NCBI RefSeq assembly: GCF_000006445.2
Contig: NC_006044.2
Location: forward strand, 1,054,001 to 1,118,000
DNA length: 64,000 nt
From: Debaryomyces hansenii CBS767
Lineage: Eukaryota > Ascomycota > Pichiomycetes > Serinales > Debaryomycetaceae
Reading direction: 5' to 3'
A program made the position numbers and the translations under genes. Of the stretch, positions 56,498 through 64,000 are shown in pieces (the stretch's first letter is position 1; each line of letters opens with the position of its first letter). The notes beneath the pieces are model-generated. The model was not told where the DNA came from and did no database searches. It worked only from the letters and a program-made list of their open reading frames with translations.

Positions 56498-58510
56498 TCA
56501 GCAACCATGGACTAAGGAATTTTTTGGAATACTGTATTCAGTCTCTTCCCATGAGGTAAGGTTGTTATTTTGATACGCCTTGGGATGTGCTTGAATATAA
56601 TCATACGTTGGGTAGTCGTCAGGGTCACAGGTTAAATTAATAGCATCCTCAGGTTGATACACTCTAACATGATCAATATTCATTGTAATAGGAAATTTCA
56701 AAGAGTTCCAGTCGATATAGGCCCAGTTGTTGGAAATACCAAAATTCATCACCATAGACATTGGTTCCTTAGACATCAATCTGCGACCAATATTTCCATT
56801 AGGACCTAACGCTGCTGCTTGTACAGTGACGGTTGGATCAGTACCAACGTACCATGTCAAATATCCGTCGTCATCATCATTCAAATATTCGTACCCATAG
56901 GTCTGGAAATTATGTTCATTGTCACCTTCAGAATACCACGACACGTTCAAGGTCGTCGTACCAGAAACTGCTTGTTGTAATGGACCACCCGTATAAGTGT
57001 TCATAGTGGTAACTGAGTCATTATGAATTGATATGAAATTATAATCAGGATAATACCAGATATCAAATGGAGCAATCTGCATCGATTGCGACGCCACACC
57101 AACACCTACATCAGTACTAACTTCACCTTCGAGAACATCATATTCTGGAGCACCTCTTCCTTTACCTGGACTAGGATGATCTTCTCCAGAACAAGTACAT
57201 TTGTTCAATCTTTGACCTGGCAAGTACGAAATTCCATCAGGAGATGATTGGTTTGCAGTAATACCGGCATCACATGAGTCATATGTATATGGCCATATAC
57301 CTTCAGTACTGGCCAAGTATCCAGGGCGACCTAAATTACCCATGGACCATAAACCTGGCCACAACCCAGATACATTACCGTACCCTGGTAGTCTGGCAGA
57401 AAATTCTAAGTACCCTTGGGTAAAGCACATTTTATTCCAACTTTGGACCATTCCAGATCTGTAAAACAAATCGTGATTCTTGTATGCATCCATTCTCAAG
57501 TTCAAGGTACCATTGGCAGTCGTCACAGCATCTGGATCATAGTATTCCAAATCTTGAGTACCACCGTACCAAAGGTCTGCAGCTTGGAAAAACTGATCAT
57601 CGCCGTCATAAAAGGTTCTACCTTCTGCATTAAATTCATCGGAAAAAACCAACTTCCACGTTTCACCTTTGGAAGTCTTTTTAGTTAATGCATCTTCAGG
57701 AGTATCTGGGTCAACCAAATCTGTCCTGATAGCATTTAGTAGAGGATATCTATATGAAGTTAATATCTCGTAACTCTCTGGCGTATATGGGTCGGTAACA
57801 CCAGAATATGTTAATACGGGTAACAAAATAAACACCGCAACTGCAGCTAACACTAAAAATATGACTCCTATCAACCCACCCAATGATCTTCTGTCCATGT
57901 TCTTCAAGTCATGAATAAACCTGTTTTTGTCATAATCCGCATCTTTGATAGGATCCGGGTTGTGTAAATAATCATCTGCTTCTTTTTCATCTATATGTAA
58001 AGGAAATGATGAAGCAGGGTACCCACCAAACGGACTGAAATCATTCCCAGGTAAAAAGGAGCTCGAAGATTTTTTTGACACCGGCAAATCGCTTTCGTCG
58101 TGTTTAGAGTTGATTAAGCTGTTGATGTTATTACAACTACTAAAGTTCGAAGGATATCTATCGAACTCTATTGGCAGTTGTATGTTTCGTGGTATCCCCA
58201 AATTAGAAACTCCTAGAGAATTATTATTACCATTTCTACCACCACCCAGTGTCTCATTGGATATTAAGTTTGTTGTGGTTCCGGTTCGAGAGTAATATCC
58301 ATTATAAACATTAAATGCTTCTCCATAGCTTTGCTCATTCATATGATTATTTATCCGATTATTATCATCCAGCTGACTGGACGATGATTGTTGGTTCAGG
58401 CCAAATGAAGAACTTTCTTCGTCAACAGGCGATATAAACGGGTTCTCGACCCCTGATTCTTCATCCTGTGCCCCATTTGGGGTATTAAATGTCAAATCCC
58501 GTCTGGCCAT
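56498..58510 (-). CDS. KRE6: KRE6/SKN1 family protein, copy F
   Basis: A 670-residue paralogue starting MARRDLTFNTP, the shortest because the Ser-rich N-terminal region is reduced near FDRYPSNFSS. TM at about 211-234; GH16-like domain with EYDVLE intact. It shares the 449-bp identical tract with copy E and, separately, an 80-bp tract (about 57372-57452) with copy A, where copies B and E differ. The promoter motif TGTACGGATGTTGTA lies 187 bp upstream. Confidence 0.92.
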   Translation of the reverse strand: MARRDLTFNTPNGAQDEESGVENPFISPVDEESSSFGLNQQSSSSQLDDNNRINNHMNEQSYGEAFNVYNGYYSRTGTTTNLISNETLGGGRNGNNNSLGVSNLGIPRNIQLPIEFDRYPSNFSSCNNINSLINSKHDESDLPVSKKSSSSFLPGNDFSPFGGYPASSFPLHIDEKEADDYLHNPDPIKDADYDKNRFIHDLKNMDRRSLGGLIGVIFLVLAAVAVFILLPVLTYSGVTDPYTPESYEILTSYRYPLLNAIRTDLVDPDTPEDALTKKTSKGETWKLVFSDEFNAEGRTFYDGDDQFFQAADLWYGGTQDLEYYDPDAVTTANGTLNLRMDAYKNHDLFYRSGMVQSWNKMCFTQGYLEFSARLPGYGNVSGLWPGLWSMGNLGRPGYLASTEGIWPYTYDSCDAGITANQSSPDGISYLPGQRLNKCTCSGEDHPSPGKGRGAPEYDVLEGEVSTDVGVGVASQSMQIAPFDIWYYPDYNFISIHNDSVTTMNTYTGGPLQQAVSGTTTLNVSWYSEGDNEHNFQTYGYEYLNDDDDGYLTWYVGTDPTVTVQAAALGPNGNIGRRLMSKEPMSMVMNFGISNNWAYIDWNSLKFPITMNIDHVRVYQPEDAINLTCDPDDYPTYDYIQAHPKAYQNNNLTSWEETEYSIPKNSLVHGC

Positions 58511-58696
58511 TCTTAAATTTCTCTGATCGATACTATAAGTTTCGCCTTAAACGCACCAAACTATCAATGTCTATCGCTCTTACGTAAATTCGTCTGAACT
58601 ACTCCTAATATTATATATGATTATCACCAGAATCGTATATTACTATTTTACTTCTAAAAACAATAACTTACCCCAATAATTTCAGGTAAGAAGTGG

Positions 58697-58711
58697 TGTA
58701 CGGATGTTGTA
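58697..58711 (-). promoter_or_regulatory. Shared KRE6-cluster promoter motif, copy F
   Basis: TGTACGGATGTTGTA on the plus strand, 187 bp before the copy F ATG. On the minus strand ACATCCGTACACC. Confidence 0.45.
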
Positions 58712-60349
58712 CCTAGCGAAGTAAAACGACAGATCCCATTTCTTGTTAGCGTTGTGAAGCTTGGCTCCTTATTTATTAATGCACGGGTATTCAATTAGTC
58801 CAAGGGAGTACCATTAACGGACTTTTGATTTCCAAGGATGGAAATATAACGAGAATATAAAGGAATGGGGCGCGGGTAGGCAGCTTATTTTGTATGTTAT
58901 TACACTTTTGACCTACATTGGTGTACATGACGTATGCAACTTGGGCATATAATCAAACTAAGAATGAACTACAATCCATAAGTAGATAGATTAGAAGTTG
59001 GCGATAATATCCCTCTCGGGGTAAATGAGCTAAATCACACTATCGAGTGTAGAAGGGACCTGAATGTAAAAGAATAGACTTGTATAAGTAGAGGGATTGA
59101 AGTTGCCCATGGCTACTAGCAGGACAAAACAACTAACCAGAAATTGTTTTTGACCTGCACATCCATACACCTGGAAAAGCCGCCCAAGGGGTATACAATA
59201 GATTCCTCGATACAAGAGACCGCGCAGGAAACTGGGCAACAAACTAGATATGCTAGACAAACCTTTGCCTTGAGTCAAAGGTTAAGAACATGTAAAGGAA
59301 ACACAGCCATTGAAATTAGACTTAGGTTATTTATAGTACGAAAGACGAGAGATGGTGCTCAAGAATAGGTTGATGATACTATGCGGGCTCGAGTTGCAAT
59401 AAAAGCGCGACTGTGGTGGTAGCCACGTAAATCATGTAGTTATTCAAATTGGTGTTTGTGATTTTTGGGGAGATCAATGCCTGGCGAATATGACCCCGTG
59501 AATATATGATCCTATTGGCTATTAGTATTATACAATTACTATCATACATTAGAAAATTACTTCTCTGTTTCATTAGAGGGCATTTTGACAAACTTGTCGT
59601 ATATGGGTAACCCTGATCTTAGATTGCATACTTGTTTTGATAGTATCCATATGCCGCAGTGTCACGTTGATGCAAAGTAATGTACGCCGTTAGTAAGGGA
59701 CCCGAAGAAATATACAGCATACAGTATTCCGAAGTGGCAATAATGAATCTAATAGCTTCTCTGTACTAAGGTTCAGTTTCTCATAACATTAAACTTTATT
59801 TCGGAAAGCAAATTCAATTAACGTGCTGATTGGATTCATATTCCATCGCTTTGTATGCAGCCATTTTGACTGCAACTGTTACAATAAAACCACTTTAGTC
59901 TCCTAGTTTCAGATAGTGTAGCACGTAAAACGCTCCTTCAAATTTTAATCACCCCGACCATTATCATCTTCTATGATGGCCACCTTCATTATCTTGAATG
60001 CAACTTTTTCGTTTACTTTATGCTCACTTTTTTCATTCAACCTCTACTTCTAAAATTTACCGTTTGCTTGACATCAAACAATAATCTTTGATTGAATCTC
60101 CGTATAATTCTACTGAAGTGCTCTTCCATTGCTTACAATATCTGAAAATTGTAGACATTACGAAAACAAATATTTCATCTGAAGTCTCCCATTTGAACCT
60201 GTCCTTTAGATATTTTGTTGATCACTCTAAAATCCTCCATTGACCATCCTACCCTGAGTAATTTGTCAGTAATCGTTAACTATCCCGTAAAAGCTCTCTA
60301 TATATGTCTTACGAAGGCACCTAATATCTGGTTATCTTATCTGGTATCA

Positions 60350-60357
60350 TCACGTGA
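60350..60357. promoter_or_regulatory. TCACGTGA (Cbf1-type) site before ATG9
   Basis: Perfect 8-bp palindrome 83 bp upstream of the ATG9 start, the optimal Cbf1/bHLH site in yeasts. Function here is inferred. Confidence 0.4.
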
Positions 60358-60439
60358 CTCTCTGAGATTGTGTCTACGTTTAATCATTCAAATACACTGT
60401 TACTTATCATGACCTACCCATCACTAAGCTTCTTGTAAG

Positions 60440-63157
60440 ATGTCAGAGTATAACCAGAACTCAAATAATGACACGTTTCTATCACGGGTGTTTGGTCTTC
60501 ACTCGGTGTATAACCAATTACAGGACGAGTATCAATATTATGACCCTGATGTTGATTATCAGCAGTCATTCATGAATGGTGGTGTCTTGTCCAGCCATGT
60601 ACGTGAAGAAGGTAACGAAAATACGAACAACGACAATACTAATCTATTGGATTCTGAATCAGACCTGGACTCGTCGCTGTCACTTTCGTCGCCACCATCA
60701 CCTATAGTATCATTCACAGGTAAGGAGCATAATCAAAATGAAGATTCGACCAAAGTGCACTGGGATACCACCCGTCCACATTATGGGCAAGATAACGATA
60801 TTACCACCAGCATACCTAAGGACCCTCCCAAGAAGAATATGGTTAATACTGCGAAAAACTTCATCAACAAATTGCATCCAGCCACCGATTCTCTTCCCAT
60901 GTATAACCAGCCACAACAATTTCGAAAACCACCACCAGAAGGGCCTTCTGTTCAAACAGTTTATCAGAAAAAACAGCACAAATCCAAACGGAAGTATGTG
61001 ATTCCTCCGAAAGAGCGGGCACTCTATTTGTGGGCGAATATCACCAATATGGACGAATTTTTAACTGACGTTTATTATTACTACCGAGGAAATGGAATGC
61101 TCAATATTGTTTTGACTAGACTTGTTGATTTATTGATTTTAGCTTTCATATTGTCATTCACTGTGTTCTTAAAATGGGGTATTAATTATGACTTCTTCAT
61201 GAGTTCATCGAGTGATCGTGCATCTGTTACTTTGAAGGATTTAGTAATACCTAATTTTATTAGTGAGATGGTACCTGTCTCGGTAAAATTGCTATTATTG
61301 GGCTTCTCTGGTTATATTGTCTTACGATTGGTCCAATTGTATTTTGACTACAACTATAAACTAAAGGAAATCAAAAATTTCTATCACTACTTAATAGGAA
61401 TTCCAAATGATGATGAATTAATGACTATTTCATGGATCGTTATTGTCGAAAGATTAATGGCATTAAAAGATTATAATAGCTTAACGTCAACTAATACCAA
61501 TTTGCCTGCTCAATTTTTGAGTGATCTAAACTCAAAAGTTAGATTGAATGCTCATGACATTGCTAATAGAATTATGAGAAAGGAAAATTATATTATTGCA
61601 TTGATTAACAAAGAAGTATTGGATTTGTCATTGTCTATCCCGTTCTTATCGAATGTTAATAGCTTCTTATCGAATAAATCGGTATTGACGAAAACTTTAG
61701 ACTGGAATATTAAGTTGTGTATTAATAATTTCATTTTCAACCAGCATGGCCAGATCAATTCACATGTTTTAAAGGATTTTAACAGGAATCAATTGTCAAA
61801 AGAACTAAGTGCGAGATTTAAGATGGCAGCAATAATAAATTTGCTCTTATGCCCTTTTATTGTCATTTATTTCGTTCTATTATACTTCTTCCGTTATTTC
61901 AATGAGTATAAGTCAAATCCTAGTTCAATTTTAGGCTTAAGGCAATATACACCTTGGGCTGAATGGAAACTTAGGGAATTTAATGAATTACCACATTTCT
62001 TTATCAAGAGATTGCACTTATCCATTGGTCCTGCAAATATTTATATCAATCAGTTTCCTAGGGGCTTTTGGGTAATAAACTTAATGAATTTTGTGAATTT
62101 TGTTTCCGGAGCAATTACAGCAATACTAGTTTTAATGGGACTCTGGTTTGATAATGAAGAGCATAATTTCTGGTCCTTTGAAATCACTGAAAACAAATCA
62201 AGTTTGTTCTATATTAGTTTATTTGGTACAGTATGGGCCATCACTTCAAGCTCATTAACTTCTACAAATTCAAACACTTCTGAAAATTTAAATTCCCAGA
62301 CTTCTTCCTTTTTTTATGACCCAGAGGCCAGCCTCCGATATGTCTCACAGTTCACGCATTATTTGCCTAGTTCATGGAATGGTAGGCTACATACTGTGCA
62401 AGTCAAAAATGAATTTTGTGAGCTATTTTCAATGAAGATTATTATAATTATAAATGAAATCCTAAGCTTAATCTTGACCCCGTTTATTCTTTGGTTCAAA
62501 GTTCTGAATAGTTCTGGCGCAATAATTGACTTCTTCAGAGAGTATTCTATTCATGTTGACGGACTTGGTTATGTTTGTTATTTTGCGATGTTTAATTTTG
62601 AACAGAAGGATAAAAATATGATGATGAGTTTGAATAAATCAAAGAAACGCAAACCCAGAAAGTCAAGAGCAAATGCGAAGAAAAAAGCCTCCAGTAAATC
62701 TAAGTCCCGTTCTGATGAAATCGAACTTGACAATGTGAATCTGAATAAAGCTGATAAGTCGAAATTAAGTGATTCGGAAACTTCTAGCAATTCTGATGAC
62801 AATGATGACACTGATATTAATAATGACTATTATCAGGATGACAAAATGATCAAATCCTACATGTATTTCTTGGAAACCTGTGGTAATGACAAGGCAAAAC
62901 AGGCATCTAAACTCACCAGCAATGAACAATTATCGACCAAGCCATCACGTATTGCAAAACCTGACAATTCTCAGTCGGTTGTAGGAGATCCAACGCCCTC
63001 ATTTTTGTATCAGCCGTTAACGTCTAATAGCATTGATGATTCTTCCTACAATATCAATTACAATATTGATGAACAAGAAGAAGAATCTAGTAAGGGTAAA
63101 AGATCTGGTGTATTGGGTATGATAAACCAATTTTATAAGCACGATAGAAATAGATGA
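60440..63157 (+). CDS. ATG9: Autophagy scramblase Atg9
   Basis: A 905-residue multispanning protein matching Atg9, the lipid scramblase on Golgi-derived vesicles that seeds the autophagosome membrane. The hydrophilic N-terminus (1-190) is followed by ALYLWANITNMDEFLTDVYYYYRGNG (about 193-218), the family hallmark. TM segments include LVDLLILAFILSFTVFLKWG (about 231-250) and a second at about 280-300. The central Atg9 core has PWAEWKLREFNELPHFFIKRL (about 508-528) and ends near VDGLGYVCYFAMFNF (about 700-714). The C-terminus is Lys- and Ser-rich with acidic runs. Length is normal. Confidence 0.95.
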   Translation: MSEYNQNSNNDTFLSRVFGLHSVYNQLQDEYQYYDPDVDYQQSFMNGGVLSSHVREEGNENTNNDNTNLLDSESDLDSSLSLSSPPSPIVSFTGKEHNQNEDSTKVHWDTTRPHYGQDNDITTSIPKDPPKKNMVNTAKNFINKLHPATDSLPMYNQPQQFRKPPPEGPSVQTVYQKKQHKSKRKYVIPPKERALYLWANITNMDEFLTDVYYYYRGNGMLNIVLTRLVDLLILAFILSFTVFLKWGINYDFFMSSSSDRASVTLKDLVIPNFISEMVPVSVKLLLLGFSGYIVLRLVQLYFDYNYKLKEIKNFYHYLIGIPNDDELMTISWIVIVERLMALKDYNSLTSTNTNLPAQFLSDLNSKVRLNAHDIANRIMRKENYIIALINKEVLDLSLSIPFLSNVNSFLSNKSVLTKTLDWNIKLCINNFIFNQHGQINSHVLKDFNRNQLSKELSARFKMAAIINLLLCPFIVIYFVLLYFFRYFNEYKSNPSSILGLRQYTPWAEWKLREFNELPHFFIKRLHLSIGPANIYINQFPRGFWVINLMNFVNFVSGAITAILVLMGLWFDNEEHNFWSFEITENKSSLFYISLFGTVWAITSSSLTSTNSNTSENLNSQTSSFFYDPEASLRYVSQFTHYLPSSWNGRLHTVQVKNEFCELFSMKIIIIINEILSLILTPFILWFKVLNSSGAIIDFFREYSIHVDGLGYVCYFAMFNFEQKDKNMMMSLNKSKKRKPRKSRANAKKKASSKSKSRSDEIELDNVNLNKADKSKLSDSETSSNSDDNDDTDINNDYYQDDKMIKSYMYFLETCGNDKAKQASKLTSNEQLSTKPSRIAKPDNSQSVVGDPTPSFLYQPLTSNSIDDSSYNINYNIDEQEEESSKGKRSGVLGMINQFYKHDRNR

Positions 63158-63292
63158 TATTGGTTTTGTGACATTGGTCGTCTCCTAAAAAAATTAATTT
63201 CACGCCGCACGATGGAATTTTTTTATAACTATGTATATAGATGTCTATTAGTTTATCATAAGAAGTTATTAATATATTTATTTATTACAGGT

Positions 63293-64000
63293 ATGGCCGG
63301 ATCGCAGTTAAAGCAATTAAAGGCTGCATTAAAGGCTAATGGCTTAATTGGGCAAACCAATATTAAGAAGAAAAATAAAAAATCGAAAACACCATCAGAG
63401 ACAAGAAGAAACGACAAACAAGAAATCTTAAGTAATATCAGAAAAGATTTCAACTTGTTTGACGGTAAAATTAACAGAACCAAGCGTGATGTTACTATGA
63501 TTCAAGGTGGGAAGTTTGTTAAAGTTGGATCAAAGCAACACAGTGACGCTACCAGAGCGAAGTCTGACGTTGAAAACTCGATGAAACTTCAATACGAGTT
63601 AGATAAAAAGCAACACGGAAAAACAGGCGGATTGGTCGATAGAAGATTTGGTGAAAATAATCGTAATTTGACTGCTGAAGAAAAAATGTTGGAAAGATTC
63701 ACCAGAGAAAGACAGGGAACAAGCAAAAAGAAGATTAACTTTGCATTAGGAAGTGATGACGAGCAAGATGATGAAGACAATGATGGTTTTGTATTGACAC
63801 ATTCGGGAAAATCTTTATCTCTTGACAATGATTTAGACGATAGCAAATCGAATACTAAGTATTACGACGAGGACTCTTTAATGCCAGAAGAGGTTCAACC
63901 AAAGAGAAAATCTAAGCAGGAAGTAATGAAAGAAGTTATAGCCAAATCCAAATTCTACAAGCATCAAAGACAAATGGAATTTCAAAAAGCTCAAGATGAA
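63293..64000 (+). CDS. NOP14: Nop14, 40S biogenesis factor (3' end outside window)
   Basis: The first 236 codons of a frame that runs off the right edge. It starts MAGSQLKQLKAALKANGLIG. The Nop14 signature follows: FNLFDGKINRTKRDV, then SMKLQYELDKKQHGKTGGLVDRRFGE and LTAEEKMLERFTRERQG, then an acidic stretch. Nop14 is part of the SSU processome and, with Noc4/Emg1, is needed for 18S rRNA maturation and 40S export. The ATG directly follows TTATTACAGGT, which looks like a 3' splice site; no good donor or branch point was seen in the 135-bp gap after ATG9, so an intron is not called. Confidence 0.9.
   Translation, partial: MAGSQLKQLKAALKANGLIGQTNIKKKNKKSKTPSETRRNDKQEILSNIRKDFNLFDGKINRTKRDVTMIQGGKFVKVGSKQHSDATRAKSDVENSMKLQYELDKKQHGKTGGLVDRRFGENNRNLTAEEKMLERFTRERQGTSKKKINFALGSDDEQDDEDNDGFVLTHSGKSLSLDNDLDDSKSNTKYYDEDSLMPEEVQPKRKSKQEVMKEVIAKSKFYKHQRQMEFQKAQDE

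Larger units (their letters stand above)
58511..60439. other. Long intergenic region, copy F and ATG9 promoters
   Basis: About 1.9 kb between divergent genes. It holds the copy F motif (58697-58711) and TCACGTGA near ATG9. Short frames at 59030-59278, 59379-59591 and 60215-60412 have no recognisable features. No tRNA or LTR was recognised. Confidence 0.45.

Noticed and set aside
63280..63292. TTATTACAG just before the NOP14 ATG as a 3' splice site
   Set aside because: No GTATGT/GTAAGT-type donor or TACTAAC branch point in the 135-bp gap after ATG9.

Overview
The window is a compact, AT-rich budding-yeast chromosome segment that fits a CTG-clade yeast, most likely Debaryomyces hansenii or a close relative (inferred from gene content, not from any search). 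Supporting signs: nearly all genes are intronless with short intergenic distances; a respiratory complex I subunit (NDUFB2-like) is present, which Saccharomyces lacks; and CTG codons occur where Ser is expected, for example residue 367 of the CEM1 homologue. Protein descriptions here use the standard code, so any Leu encoded by CTG is probably Ser in the cell.

Left part (1-9.4 kb): the 3' part of an FPK1/KIN82-type flippase kinase gene, a PIR cell-wall protein gene whose promoter has clustered Ace2/Swi5-type sites, then a gene-poor stretch with a tandem duplication of a secreted, probably GPI-anchored protein gene. The first copy carries a LysM-like domain and the second has replaced it with acidic repeats.

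Middle part (9.4-38.6 kb): a dense run of housekeeping genes. In order: NDUFB2-like, a metallophosphoesterase-like protein with an RG-rich tail, AVO2 (TORC2), MSH3 (mismatch repair), a CLD1/ICT1-like hydrolase, a SNA4-like protein, UBX4, GCN4 with a uORF-bearing leader, a U1A/MUD1-like protein, CCC1, PHB1, ICP55, a SENP8/Ulp-like protease, a possible PCI protein, a TMEM170-family protein, PRE9, NCA2, a two-finger C2H2 factor, URN1 and CEM1. Several pairs are divergent with shared short promoters or convergent with almost no gap.

Right part (38.6-58.5 kb): a cluster of five intact KRE6/SKN1 genes for beta-1,6-glucan synthesis plus a sixth, internally deleted relic, all on the minus strand. A YOR1-type ABC transporter lies inside the cluster on the plus strand. 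The copies are mosaics with identical tracts (gene conversion), and four share a promoter motif about 190-200 bp upstream of the ATG. A probable solo LTR with a 5-bp target duplication lies next to the relic.

Right edge: ATG9 (autophagy) and the 5' part of NOP14 (40S biogenesis). The overall theme of the accessory regions is cell-wall and surface proteins evolving by tandem duplication: PIR, the LysM pair and the KRE6 cluster. No convincing tRNA, rRNA or CRISPR was seen.
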